The notes under the pieces were generated by a model. The model did no database searches, had not been told where the DNA came from, and saw only the letters and a program-made list of their open reading frames with translations. DNA of 64,000 nt. Origin: Cinclus cinclus. Taxonomy: Eukaryota > Chordata > Aves > Passeriformes > Cinclidae. The stretch lies in contig NC_085047.1 of assembly GCF_963662255.1 (NCBI RefSeq), positions 16,594,424 through 16,658,423 on the forward strand, in the 5' to 3' direction. Of this stretch, positions 13,739 through 26,456 are shown piece by piece; position 1 is the stretch's first letter, and the number at the start of each line of letters is the position of its first letter. The position numbers were made by a program, and so were the translations under genes.

Positions 13739-14305
13739 AAGGAACTCCTTTACCTGAGTGTGTGCACCCATCAGAACCATCTCACCTCTGCTGTCGAATC
13801 TTCAAACAAATATCTCCCTCTTGTCACCGAGCTTACTCATTAGGCTACATCATTTATTGAGACAAACCTGTCCACGAATGGCTGATCAGAGAAACATGGA
13901 CTGGGTGCAGGACCTGACAACTAATCCAGGAGGAATCAGTAGCGACTGCCATCATAAGACAATATTGCTCTTTTGAAAAGTAGGAGTACAATTTTTTCTG
14001 GACTTTCAGAATACTTCTTTTTTTAAAGGGGCCTTAAAGAACTACTGACATAAATCTCAAAAATGCAATAATAACACGGTCTTTCTGATTGTTTGGGAAA
14101 TGTTTCATGTTTTAAATGAAAGCATAAACCTCATGTTAGATGCGCTTACTCTTGTCAAAATTTTCTCTGACATGTTTGATTTGTACCATTATACGATTTT
14201 TATAAAGAACTAATTTCTCAAATTCCCCCTTCTCACTTCTAATGTAATGCTACTTATTGTGAAGTCTTAAAGCTGGAATTAAATAAAAAGCCCCAAAGCA
14301 ATAAA
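13739..14305 (+). other. GCSAM: GCSAM-like 3' UTR with two polyadenylation signals
   Basis: After the TAG at 13736-13738 the sequence is AT-rich. AATAAA occurs at 14282-14287 and again at 14300-14305, in the sense orientation and about 550 nt past the stop, so cleavage should fall near 14.30-14.33 kb. Confidence 0.55.
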
Positions 14306-16631
14306 CTGCATGCAAAACAAATATTATGCCTATGAGAAAACAATCAATACTGATGCTACCCAGGTGGTAACTACCTCTCAGCAGCAGAAGTCCAGGTCCT
14401 GCTTCCATGACACAATACTTCCACAGCTGACTCCTCCTGGAGTCTCCACTTTGGCTTTCTGCAATGCTAGAGTATCAGCATTTCTGGACATGTGAAAAGG
14501 ACTGAAACCAGGTATTCAACTGTTTACCAGAGCTCATAAAGTGCCTGTGCTCTTGCTTCAACACGTCTTTTCCCTCCTTCCATTTTTGTAACAAAACAGT
14601 ATGGAAGAAAATGTTGAGCAGTTTTCTGATTTCAAGTCTTCTCTAGTATGTCGTTACTGGCTGCAGCCCTGGCTTGGTGGTGCAGTGCCTTTATGACTCC
14701 CACCTGCCATTTCCATGCTTGGGGATAGTCCCATGGGTGAGGGCACGGAGCAATGGATGGACACACTGCCAGTATGTGCAGGTATCACTGCTGTGCCAGT
14801 CAGCTGAGTCTGCCCAAAACTCACACTGCTTGCTGTGGCTACACAGATGACACCCAGCAAAGGATTTTGAAGGGCTGACTGTACACTTCACAAGCTGCTT
14901 TTTAACAATGTCTCAGTTGTCTCAGTCATTAAAGTATTATCCTCATTTCTTCCAGTAAAATTAGTATTGATCATTGACACAAAATATCTAATTTGATATA
15001 ATAATGTGTTGTCACACTCCTATGTCCCTAATGGATTGAGCCATAATAATTTTTAATTTTCTTTTACATTATCAATTTACCTCACAGATATATAACTAGA
15101 AACCACTTTTTTCTGACACTTCCTTCAATGAGAGTTCAAAACCTGAGTGGTTGCAGTCTGTAAAGGCAGACATTTTTTGCTGAATATCACATCTTATTAC
15201 AGCTGCACCTCCTTTTCTGTGATGGTTTGGGGTAAAGGCATGGATGTAGAGGAGGATGCTGGGGGAAAAAAAGTAATGATTGACTCCTTTCTCAACTCTT
15301 AATGCCCATATGGGTATCACCCTAAACAAGTCTAATAAATGCATTATTTTTCAGTTCCTAGAATCACGATAAAGAAGTGTTCAAGGAAAGGATCAGGTGT
15401 CTTGGTGAGAACAATAAGATTGAGCAGCATCTCAACAGCAACTTATTTCTTTGCTGCTGGTACCTTCATAGCCTTCTGGTTTTGGGACAAGCCTTGAAGT
15501 TTATCCTTCCCCAGCATAAGAATCCAAAAGAATCTCTCTTCTAGGTGTATGCTGCATAGACTATTTCAGCAAGAGAAATTATAGTTCTTACAGTCAATGC
15601 TGTATCTTACAAACCAAGAGGGAATCAGAATAAGCCACAAATACAAGAGTCGTGAAAACTACTAATTTGGTCCAGAATGTTTCCCAAGCTCAGTTTAAAC
15701 ACATGCAACAACAACAGCCATGGGTTTGAGTGTACAGCTCTGTTAGACAGGCTTCATACAGCTCAGCATTTAGAATTCCAATGGCTATTTTCCAGCTCAC
15801 ACAGCTGAAAGACTATAGCTGCTAAAAGATAAAAACCAGTCACTTTAAGAATAAAAATAAATAATTTAATACACAATAACATTGTCAGCTTACTCCTTAA
15901 AAAAACCCTAGTAATATTTGAAAGAGAAAAACAATTTTCCATGGCATATATCTTACAATACAAAATGCCTGTTAAAATAAAAGTGTCTATTCAACAGTAC
16001 TCACATTCATAAGGCTATAAATAAATGACAAGATATACTTCATTCACATGGTAGTGAATATGTTCCCTTCTGCATAAAGTTAATGCTTAATTTTTATGTC
16101 ATAGCCAGTTATTGTCTGTAACTTTCATGCCACACTGACCTATGTACTTTGCTTCAGCACCTTCCTCTTGGCACTGGTCCATCTCACCTGGTCTCTCATC
16201 AACAAGAACAATTATTTACTGCCTTATTAAGGCAAATACCTTACATCTGTTTTTTTTTAATCCCCAGTGATGGGCAGGAACTATAATTAAGGGTGTAGAC
16301 TGGTCTTCAGATTTACAAAAACAGGTCAAGTATCTGCCTATTCACTTGGAGCAGCAGCTCACTGGGAAAGCCCTAATTCTGCTAATTCGATCCTTTCAAG
16401 ATTCCTGTGACATTCGGGTGCTTTAGTGAACAAGACATGTCTCTTCATGTTGTTGCTTTCTTCTTTGTGTTCCACACTGAAGAAGAGAAAAATAGAGCAA
16501 AGAGCACCTTAACCAAGGAGACTGTAAAAAGAATAAGGAAATCATGAGAGTTAAAGCATTCTTAAGAAGTTAGTGCAAAGGCCTTGCATGTAATTAAAGA
16601 ATACAAATACACACACACCCCCCCATATATA

Positions 16632-16675
<44 letters not shown>

Positions 16676-17181
16676 GGTTTTCAGGCCATTTTACAAGGAA
16701 AGAGCAACAAGGAAATGTGGCATATGAAGTTTGGAGGGGAAAAAAAAACAGATATGAGTTTGAGTGGAAGCGTTGAGGATGAAGCTGTGCAGGTAATTTT
16801 GCATAAGCCAAGAGAAAAAGAAAGGAGCCACGTGCAAGACTGCTTTTAAAGCTCATGCAGAGGATTCAGATTTAATCGTAAAGCAAGACAAAGGAGAATT
16901 TCAAAGTCAACAGAGCATGCAGCAAAGACATGATTTTCTTAAGGGTGAAACAGATTATTGAGATATAGAAGAAGGGAGTAGTGGTGTTGTAGCAATACAA
17001 CACTGTCATAAAAATATCACATTTTACATTTACAATATTGCATCACAGGCAGTATTTATAGGAGAACAATTTTAGAAGTGTTTCTACCTAATTAATAGTT
17101 CCCTGCCCTGGGATAACTTATAGATAAGCAATCCCATCTCTTCTGGGTGGTGATGAAGATGAGGAATCTTTTCATAATTTC
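14306..17181. other. Spacer between the convergent GCSAM-like gene and C3orf52
   Basis: No coding exon is recognised. The stretch is AT-rich with several AATAAA/TTTATT hexamers that could serve either gene's 3' end, and it includes a (TA)n microsatellite at 16625-16672. Confidence 0.5.
16625..16672. repeat. (TA)n microsatellite preceded by a short (CA)n/C tract
   Basis: About 24 TA units run almost uninterrupted, with a short acacac and C run directly to the left. It lies in the spacer or 3' flank of C3orf52. Confidence 0.9.
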
Positions 17182-18113
17182 TCTGAAAGTTAAAACAGTA
17201 CAATATTACTATTAAAATGAAACTTTAAATATTTATTTCAGCGTATTCTCTCCTGTCTCTTTTCACATTACTTTTTCTAAGAATCCTGTCAATATATAAG
17301 GAATAAAATGCTTCTAAAAATTGAAAATCATGACATGTTGATCTCTTGTCCTTTGGTAAAAATCCCAAGAAAAACCAATATGAGTTAATTGCAAACCTTA
17401 CTTACCTACACTGCAGTGCTGAATTGTTAGCCTAGAATAATTCTAAAAGCACATAGTTGTGACTCAGTAAATTGGGACTGGGGGGAGGCAGCTCCATGCA
17501 TTGTTTTCAGTATAATTTCAGAGCTCATGGGACTTTTATATGGGCATTTCTATCAGGACAAATATAAATGCACTGGAATCCTATCTAGTGGCTGGCAACC
17601 ATTGGAATCACTGTCTAGAAAACATCTGGAAGAACAAACATTTAAAAGTATTTATGTGCATAATAAATTGTCCAGAAAGCTACAGAAAGACAAAGAAAGG
17701 AGTCTCTTGCATCCCTTGGATTAAAATTTGTTTTGTTAGCATCCTAAATCAAACGTACAATTAGGATAAATGTGTTTAATTATTAGTCTCCCCATTATGG
17801 TACGCACATATATGAGGAGATTTTTTTTTTGTATAGATAGAATGCAGTATTAGATCAGAAAATTTGGTTGGATTCCACAGCTAACTGGTCTGATCACTAT
17901 TCCCATTCTCATCAGAGGATCTAACAGTGAGTCCCAGGTTTTAAGTTAAGCATAACAAGACTTTCTGAATGCTATTTTGAAAAGTTCTTAATACTGTTAT
18001 GAAAATCATATATACTAATGAATCTCAATATCTTCCTAGAAGTATTTCCCTGCTTTCCCATAAATACTTCTGCTCTTTGCAAAGAAACAGTTTCTCTGAT
18101 GTACAGCACTTAC

Positions 18114-18304
18114 ACGTGAGAGAAGTTGGGTCGAGCTTTAATCTGTCACATTCAGATGTCCCAGGATTAAGAGTATCTTCATCATAAATATTTTGACGCA
18201 AAATATTCCTTATAAAATCTGGGTTCATTCTGTTTTCCATAAATCCCTCTGCTGATGGTGGTACAGAAAACAGCAGCTGATATGTTACAGTGGAGCTTTC
18301 ATTA
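18114..18304 (-). CDS. C3orf52: C3orf52 exon 5 (last recognised coding exon)
   Basis: The acceptor is gtttttcag|. It encodes NESSTVTYQLLFSVPPSAEG through ECDRLKLDPTSLT. A strong donor (gtaagt) follows one base into the next codon. The best acceptor I see downstream (before 17182) would create a TAG across the junction, ending the protein at LDPTSLT. Reading through the donor instead would add about 30 unrelated residues. Confidence 0.85.
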
Positions 18305-18377
18305 CTGAAAAACAAAGTCAAGGATTAATGGCTTCAAGTTTCAACAGGAGCTGCTTTTTTTTGTTTGTTTTTTTTTG

Positions 18378-18421
<44 letters not shown>

Positions 18422-21400
18422 AGAAGACTGACTTTTCATATCAATGTTGGAACGGATTAACAAAATCCCCACATTTTTCCAAGCAAAGTGTTAGGAAAGA
18501 ATACTGCCAAAGATGCCAGTTTCTGCCTCCCCCTCCCTTCTCAGAACAGCTCTTGAAACTGGGGACATGCTTGAAGGCAGCCAGAGACATGTTTTCAAAC
18601 ACATGAGGGACAATTGGACACGTGTTCTGATGGGATGTGGTTTTTCAGCACAAGAAGCTACTGATAAGAGGTGTTGCAATATCCTGTGCATACTTTAGCT
18701 AGGAACCTGTAGGAAGGTTTGTTTTCCTGCTAGCAGTACCTGGGACCACCCAGCTGGGCTCCTGACTCAGCTCTGGAGTGGATTACACAAACCAGTGAAC
18801 TGGAGACCATCTCTGGAGACTTCATTTTTTTGTGGTCTACCAAAAGCAGCTACCTTTTGTACTCTCAGAATTCAAAACATTTTCAAAAAAACACTTGAAT
18901 GGGGGAAAATGAAAGAAAGAGAGGGAGATAGCAAGAGAGAGACATCAAAGAGGCAGAGAGAGAGCTGTTAGCTAATCAGTGTATGTGCAGAACTACAGCT
19001 TTGTACTTGATGGCCTAAATCATAATGAATACAAGTCAGGCTCAGGAGCTACAGTTCACTGGTGAGCAAAGCTGGCATGCCCAAGGCTGGCAGGGCAAGG
19101 GAGCATATTCCTCCAGGGAGCAAAGTGCCCTCATGGCTGCCCCTTGCCACATTCCAACATGGCTTTTCCTCTGTCCTTGCTGTCTCAAAGGACCTGGGAC
19201 TTTTCAAAGCTACTTCCCTTGATTTTCTGTTTTCTTTTTAATTTCTTTTGTAGGAATTCTTTTTCAGAAGTGCTTGGGGAAGTTGTCTGTCACCCCTTGC
19301 CTCTCTGCTATTTCTCCATGATAGGAGACATGTATATTCCTCTGACCTTTATTTCTTTTGGGAACAAAATTATTCTCTCCTCCCCATAAACCCTGCTTTA
19401 TTTATTTAAGATTATTTAAAATACGTCAATCTTAAGTGTCTCCAGCAATCAATTTTCCTCTTAATAAATATCCTTGAGCATGTTTATTAAGGGCTGAAAT
19501 TGGAACCGAAGATAACAGAGATGATACTTCACAGCCACAGTGTGTTGCTGTCTTTATACAATTTTAGCAGCATTTAACATTTACACCAGAGGATCCTTGA
19601 CCAGTTTTCACTGCCTATACACACAGTTGCCCCCAAGTAACCTATCTTTTAGAGATTTAAATATTGTACATATTTACATAAGAACATGTATGTCTCATCA
19701 AAAGCCTGTAATTTTCAGGTAACTTTGGTGACAGAAATTGCTTACCTGAAAGAAATCACCTGAGCTGACCTAAAGTAACGTCCTAAAGCTGGAGAAGAAC
19801 TGTAGATCTCTGTTAGCTGAGAGAGAGAAAAAATTATGTTTCTTCTATTCAATATCTTTTTCCCCTCAGAAAAAACGAACAAAACAAAACAAAAAACCCA
19901 ACAACAACAACAAAAATCCCCCCCCAAAACCCCCCAAAAACAAACAAACAAAAAATCCCACAGCAAATCATTCTTACAAAGTGCTTTAAGCAGCATAAAA
20001 GCAGGTGCTGAAGGTCAAATAACAGCAAATATCTGCCCTGGAAAAGGTAGAGAGTAATTTAAATGTGACAGACAAGTTAATTGTGCATTTGAGTGATGGC
20101 TATGTAACCTTAATACAACAGAAGCACTCAGGGTGAACTACAGGCATGTGCTCATGTTGCCATGTGCAGCTGATGTGGTTAGGTTTGGGATTTAATTAGT
20201 ACCAAAAGGGTCTGCTAACTCTTGCTTTGTGGAGGGGAGGGTCTCTGTCCTGAGATTGCCTTCCCACCATGCCCAAATGATCACTGCCCTGTATGCTGAG
20301 CTTATTTCAGCTGTAACTGAGAGTTGTGCTGGCTCAGCAGAAATCACAGCTATAAACCCAGGCTGTAATCTTGTACTCATAAGAGAATTCAGCACATGGG
20401 ATGTTTAGCCCATATTATGCTTAAATGACTTCCACAGGCCTCTTCTAAATTATTCAGTGGTTCTATGAAAAAGGTGGAGACTGTGTCTTAACAAATGGTC
20501 AAATTTAAGGGAAGAAAAATTTTTTTGTGCATAAAAGCAGACAATTATTTTTTTCCTAGATCGTGACTTTAAAAAGTACAACACATTTATGGACTTGCAA
20601 ATGACTGAGTTGCTATGCAGAGAAACAGAAATTTCTTAAAAGGCAAAATACTGAAACTGTTTTCTTAGCAGAATCAACTTTGCCAAGGATCACATAAACA
20701 CTTACCCTCTTAGTAATGTCCTCAGAGGAGAAGTGTGGGAGACCACACATTAACTCTAATGTTCCTGAAAAATTGTGAAGATTTCCACTGCTTAGTAGCT
20801 CATCAGGATCCCAGTAGTCATCTTCATCTCTGTAAACATCTAACAATCAAAAGGAAATAGAAAGGGGAGAAAAAAAGCTTCAGTTAGCTGAAGTATTGAA
20901 AAAAAAAAACCCTTGGCTTTCTCTAGGGTGGCTTTCTCACAAAGTTCCTAGGTAAGGACTGACTGGGAAAGACAGAAAGAAAGTGCAAGTCACCTGAAAA
21001 GAGTGACAGCACATGGAGTTCAATCACCCACCTCCATCAGCAAAAAAGACATCTGCTCTGGGAGCCTGACAGGCAGTGACACCATGGGACCCAAGTCATC
21101 CATGGCCCTTGTTCCAACATTACAAACATAATTTCCACCCTCATATCCAAATCTCTTCTTGTGATATTTTCTCACTTAGCTACAAGCTTGAATTGCCACC
21201 TGATCAGGATATAAATTACTTGCTGCCTGTTAAGATAAAAGCAGTCACAACAACTGAGCTACACCACCACCCTCTGCAGTCAGTGTCCTAGCTCCTTCAG
21301 CAGTTTACTGAAGGAGATTAAAGGATGTTTTTGTAGTATTTGTGCTGTTTGTATTAGTGTAACCAAGACTGAGATACTTACTACAGTAAAGAATTAGGCT

Positions 21401-24400
21401 GATGAGAATGACCAGGAAGATGACGAAAAATATAGTAGTTATAACCATCCATAGTTTACACTTCCAGAAAATGACATTCATGCATGGTTTCCAGGGATCT
21501 CTCTCCTCCTATAAAAGAGAAGGGCATGTTGAATAATCAAATAAGGCAGGAAAAAATATTGAAGCATGTCTCTACTGTCCCATTTAGAAACAAAACCCCC
21601 ACACAGATGGGAGATCCTCATTGGGAAGCAATGCCGACATAAGTGGTTCTCAGCCTTGACTACTGCTGCAGGAGAAAATGCAGACCTAGAGAAGGTAAAG
21701 GACATTCACTTGAGAGAGATCATTCCCCTTTGTGCAAAATTTCCAACTCCTGAATGGCCCATAAAGCTAAAGTATTGCAAAGGTGATTTCTTGGCTCCTT
21801 GTTGTTTTGGGGTTTTTTTGTTTGTTTTTTTCTTTTTGTTTTGTTTTTTTTTTTTTTTTTTTTTGTTTTTTTTTTGTTTTTTTTTTTTTTAACAATGTGA
21901 ATTAGATTTGCATATTCCACAAGCTCTCCTTTTAACGTTTCTCATCTCTCCCAACTAAAAAGGTGTCTCTGGAAGTATTTCCAAAATCATTCACCTCTAC
22001 AGCATTGATGATGTCAACCTGCATAACTTCTGGGTACCAACAACCAAAGCAAAGACAATGTTATTCAATATTGTGTTAAACCCTCCATAAAATAATTGAG
22101 ACTTTTATAGCTGAATTACTTATACTTTAGAAGATTGGAAACTTGAAGGCGATTGAGTGTATTTAACAGAGAGCTTAATGCAAATCTCACCTGTTCTATG
22201 AGGTATTAGAAAACTTCATTCAAAGCAATTGTGCATGCATATACATTCATGTGGGAGACAAAGGACAACACCTTGCCTGTTATATATTTTTTAATAAGAT
22301 TGAAGACCATGACAGAAATTAGTCTTTTAATGAGTTAAGCCAGCAGGATGAACATAAAAAAAAAAAAGGTGACAGCAAAACAGATAACTTAATCTGTCTT
22401 TTTCCACAGCCAGAAGAAGCAGAAGACTGAAGCAAGGGCTTGAATCCATAAACATACCATTTAATCACAGGAGTGATTAAATCCTTTAATTACTCTTCTC
22501 CCTCCCTCTCCATCCACCATAGAAGTAGCAGTAAACCCCATGTCCTTTTTGACTTCAGTACCAGGTAAGGAAAAGCACATGCTGTAGGTTGTCTGGGCCA
22601 CACACATGCAGATTGGCAGGAACCAGCTTCTCCTGGAGGCACTAATCCAGGTTTCCTTCCTTTTTGACCTTTCTAAGAACACAGAATAACAGAGAGGCTT
22701 TCACTGAATTTAACTGAATCGAGCAGCTGGCTAAAAGCTTTTGTGTGGGTGGTAGGGGAACAGGGAGAGAAAACAGACACACAGAGAAAGATCTTACAAG
22801 AGAGATTCCTCCAGCAGCAGAGGCAGAAAAAGGGAAATGCTCTCTGTAGACGCCTCTGCACACAGAACTTTGCTCTGCAGGAGAATGAAAGGCAAACATC
22901 GAGTATGGTTTTGTACACAGCATGCTTTCAGCTGTGATCACACTTGCTTTTTTAAAATTTTATTTCAAAAATATTTTAGAAGTATGAATTTCAATTTAAT
23001 ACTTAGCACTAGCATATCGTTCTGTATTTTAAAAAATTTTAGAAACCAGTAACTACTGCCTTGAGTGCAACTCTGAGGTAATCTGGATCCTCATCAGTTC
23101 AGACAGGCAGCTGTCAAGCTGAAGTTTTGATTGAGACACCACATGTTTAGACTATCAGAAAATGCAATTCTTAATCACACAAGCTGGCTTGTGTGAAAAC
23201 ATTCATCTCCACAACTAGTCCAACACCTTCTGAACTTTGCCCATAGGCTGGAGGGAAGAAACAGCAGCCAAGAATCTCTCTCTGGTGGGCAGGGCAATCT
23301 GATTAGATTAACCTTTCCCCTGAGCAGAAAGCAGAGCATGGCAACTCCCCAGCAGTCTGTATAGGATGGGAAGCCAGCTGCTATATGCAGCATAAAGACA
23401 GCTCAAGTGAAAACTCAGTTCCGGAAAGGGAAAGGACAAATCCAGGGGTGAAGTTTGTCAGGAGAGTCAAGCAGATCTAGCTGACCCCTGCCTCTCCTGC
23501 CCCTCTCCTGTTCCTCTGGCACCTCCTGGAACGTGTCTGATCCCGCAGAGAGTGAATTCACCTCACCAGACCAAGGGAGAAGTAGCTGAACCCTGATATG
23601 ATAGAACATAGGGGGTTTTGCTTCTCCAGCAGAATGAATCCGCCGCAAATATTCCTGCAGTAAGCCGTGTAATTCACAGTACAGCAGTCACGTGTGAATA
23701 TGTTATTGCTGTGAATTAGCACTTTAATCTAGTAACTTTAAACTAAGGGACTAAGAGCTACCTCCCTTAGGATTCACGTGCTGATCTTAACTGAGGTTCT
23801 GGAGCATTCTATTAATACAAATTCATAACGGTTAGAAACTGAAAATGACTCAGAGATAATGAGAATTCAGGAGGACATCGTATTTTTGTTTGGCAGCATT
23901 GTTTCCTGGTTAACTTCTACTGAAGGAAAGCCTGGTTTTAAAACTTATTTCAACTTTTCTCTTTTTTTGGTTTTGAGCCCAATCCCACTGACAGCGCATG
24001 AAAAGAGAAAGAAAAACTCAGAAAACCAATTGCAGCTTCAGTTCCTAAATTAAAATTTAAATTCTCACTCTCATATTAGAACACTTGATTGATAAAAAAA
24101 GAAAGAAATACATTTAACAGGTTTTTAGCCTATTTACCTCAAACAACAAATTAAATCACCCCTACAAAATGTTCCTTCAAGTGTCATTTCTCTGGCCGAG
24201 TAGTATTTCCCCCACTGGAAGGATCAAATGAAATTCCTACCTTTCTCTTTTGTCCCTGTAGAGTCTTGTGGTGATCAGTGTTGCTTTCGTCCACATTGCA
24301 TTCCTGTAATTCAATAATCTCAGGCTCCTGAGCAGAGTTCATTGCTTCTGCCTCTGAAGAAGGTTTTCTGGGAGGACCTCTGTCTCTGAAGCGAGGACAG

Positions 24401-24411
24401 AGCCAACTCAT
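18114..24411 (-). CDS. C3orf52: C3orf52/TTMP (TPA-induced transmembrane protein)
   Basis: Five coding exons on the minus strand (24411-24241, 21508-21382, 20839-20706, 19816-19746, 18304-18114) join in phase and give about 231 residues; human TTMP is about 217. Residues 1-57 are a polar cytoplasmic head. Residues 77-98 are a single transmembrane helix preceded by KCKLWMVITTIF, close to human RCKLWMIITSIF. The lumenal part has LTEIYSSSPALGRYF, human-like STVTYQLLFSVP and ends LDPTSLT, as in human LDPTSLL. NFS and NES are potential N-glycosylation sites. The protein is a type II or ER/plasma-membrane single-pass protein; the human gene is linked to hair-follicle biology. An in-frame TGA lies just upstream of the first ATG, so 24411 is the earliest start; Met24 at 24342 aligns better with the human start. 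The C-terminus beyond 18114 is uncertain. Confidence 0.9.
18354..18420. repeat. Poly(T)/poly(A) tract
   Basis: A long T run interrupted by a few G bases lies in C3orf52 intron 4, just upstream of the exon 5 acceptor on the minus strand. It could be a degraded retrotransposon tail, but no element body is recognised. Confidence 0.8.
19746..19816 (-). CDS. C3orf52: C3orf52 exon 4
   Basis: 71 nt between ctctcag| and |gtaagc. It encodes LTEIYSSSPALGRYFRSAQV, nearly the same as human LTDVYSTSPSLSRYF. Confidence 0.92.
19868..19956. repeat. A/C-rich simple sequence
   Basis: A run of AAAC, CAA and C-homopolymer units lies in C3orf52 intron 3, producing misleading open frames on both strands. Confidence 0.8.
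20706..20839 (-). CDS. C3orf52: C3orf52 exon 3
   Basis: 134 nt, donor AGG|gtaagt. It encodes an acidic start (NVYRDEDDYWDPDELL), an NFSG glycosylation sequon, and LPHFSSEDITKR, equivalent to human LPHLLTER. Confidence 0.9.
21382..21508 (-). CDS. C3orf52: C3orf52 exon 2 (transmembrane helix)
   Basis: The acceptor is ttttatag| and the donor |gtaagt; 127 nt. It encodes EERDPWKPCMNVIFWKCK followed by a roughly 22-residue hydrophobic segment ending ISLILYC. The CKLWM(V/I)IT motif is the best match to human TTMP. Confidence 0.92.
21809..21890. repeat. T-rich simple sequence
   Basis: TTTTG/TTTTTC runs lie in C3orf52 intron 1. The long F/K-rich open frames here are low-complexity artefacts. Confidence 0.8.
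24241..24411 (-). CDS. C3orf52: C3orf52 coding exon 1 (cytoplasmic head)
   Basis: It encodes 57 codons from MSWLCPRF to LQGQKRK and ends AAG|gtagga in phase 0. It contains the acidic stretch AQEPEIIELQECNVDESN. Two possible starts are in frame, at 24411 and 24342. Confidence 0.82.
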
Positions 24412-24429
24412 TTCCTTCTTGTTTCAGAC

Positions 24430-26450
24430 TCAATTATGGTCGGTAATAGCTCTGACACGAGGCTGGAAACAGGGAGAGTACGGGTAGTTTTCACAGGAGA
24501 GGTCTCAAAAAATGTTACATTAGGGAAATTCCTTGGAAGAACAAATAAAGTCAGCTGTCCTAGCTGCAGACAAAGGGAAGACGGAGGAAGTATCGATTTG
24601 TGTAGCTGTGAGAACTCTGGCTCTCAGCTCTGCAATACTTGGTTTTCCAGTTTGCCTACCTTCCTGTACCAGCCCTCGACAAGTAAGTGACTAAACCTTC
24701 AGCAATGCTGCCATTTGCTGGGACGATTTTGAAAGGAACCAGAGTGCTTTATCTGCTGCTGTCAGCCAAAACAATAAAATGTTATTACTGTTATCCATGT
24801 GGTTTTGCAGATGTGGTGCTGAACAGCACAAACTGAGTAAAAGTTCATAGAGCATGTTGTTTGCTTAGGTTGGCACTCTGTCAACACTTGTAATTCTAAT
24901 CTCCCTCTATAGTCAATAGAGAAATGAACATTAATGACCTTTGTGCTTTAAATTGTTCTCCATCTAGCTATTATAGTGCCTAAAATCATATCTGGTGTTA
25001 AAGAACCATTTATGTCCTTTAACATACTACCCAACACAGATCTGAGAAGCTGCTTTAAGGTTAAAAAACTCCCAAAGGACATGAGAAGAGAAGAGAAGAG
25101 AAGAGAAGAGAAGAGAAGAGAAGAGAAGAGAAGAGAAGAGAAGAGAAGAGAAGAGAAGAGAAGAGAAGAGAAGAGAAGAGAAGAGAAGAGAAGGCCTTCA
25201 TTTTCATCCTGTGCTCTACAGGACATGACTTTATGAAATAACCATGGTGATTTGGTCTGTACTAGCTGCCCACACGAGCTCTCATGTGCACTTGGAGTCA
25301 GTCACAACAACTTACTGTAGCCAGGGGTGGATTACAACCCCAACCTCCTCAATATCCTTGATCCTACCTCCTCTTATTTCTCCTGTTCACACTCCATCCC
25401 CATGTTTCTCCTTCTTCCCCACAAAGCATCTCTCTCCCCTCTGAATTATAAGGTCTGGGCAGACAGCTGATAACCACACCCTTTCTCACTCTTTTGTCCC
25501 ACCACAGGGAGCATCATGCATTAAGAACAGCCTCTCCTCACCCCCCTTCCCTGCTGCCTGGGTATCCACTCACTGCACCACTCCTTTTTCCTGCCAACAG
25601 CTCAGGGTGCTCTCCCCTTGCCCACCACTTCAATTTTCTCTTTGTGCAGAGACTCACCTTGTTTCTGCTGCCTGAAGCACACACAGGGTTTGCATTCCTG
25701 ATGTCACGTCACACCCATCCACGAAAGTGAACACATCCTAGGTTAATCCCACAAATAAAAATAAATATAAATTGCATACCCCACACCTTTTTGTTCTGAG
25801 AACCCTTAAAGCTCTGGAGGACTGAAGGTGGAGCTGAGCAGTCGTCAAGATCAGAGCATGTATTTGGATCCACAAAAATCTTACACTAGAAAAGACTTTA
25901 TCTAGTCCTCACTACTCCTGCTGGATATCAGGTTCATTTATTTAATTTCCACTCACAGTAGACCTTCCTACTGGATTGTCTGAAACCAAAACTGTTCCTC
26001 TAAGACAAAGAGTTATACAGATCTTACCATGCAAAGGCCAAAATCCTTATTTTATTTTACATAATTATGAAGAAACTCCTTAAAGTCTTTCTTTCATGTG
26101 GAGGATCTAACTTCTACACTTGGTGAAATCCTGACCCTTCTGACATGTTGCTGAGAAACTCTCAGAGAAAATGGGAAGTCAAGAAGCGAGCTGAACTTTC
26201 TAAGCTAGGCTTTTATCTAAAACAGAACCGCAGGAGAGCTATCTGCTTCCCTAGGCAGGATATTTCTGGTTTCAGCAAAAGGAAAAGAAACTTGTGCCCT
26301 TAAATGTGCACTTTAGTAACAGGGGCACATTAGACTCAGTTTAACAAAACCAGGAAAGCCCAAAGCACCAATGCAGTTCTAATTGCACCTGGAGTTTAGA
26401 GTTTCAGAGGCACATCCAAACAAATAAAACATAGCCCCTTGTATTTAAGC
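24430..26450. other. Spacer between the C3orf52 5' end and the 3' end of the matriptase-like gene
   Basis: No coding exon is recognised. The first part should hold the C3orf52 promoter. It includes the GAGAA array at 25083-25193. The boundary with the neighbouring 3' UTR is not known. Confidence 0.45.
25083..25193 (+). repeat. (GAGAA)n pentanucleotide array, about 22 copies
   Basis: About 110 bp of nearly perfect 5-bp repeat, all purine on the plus strand and all pyrimidine on the minus strand. It lies roughly 0.67 kb upstream of the C3orf52 start codon. The KRREEK- and FSSLL-type reading frames across it are artefacts. Confidence 0.97.
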
Positions 26451-26456
26451 ACGTGT

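Noticed and set aside
24948..25236. Open frames of KRREEK or LLFSS repeats on both strands
   Set aside because: They are translations of the GAGAA array, which is open in every frame.
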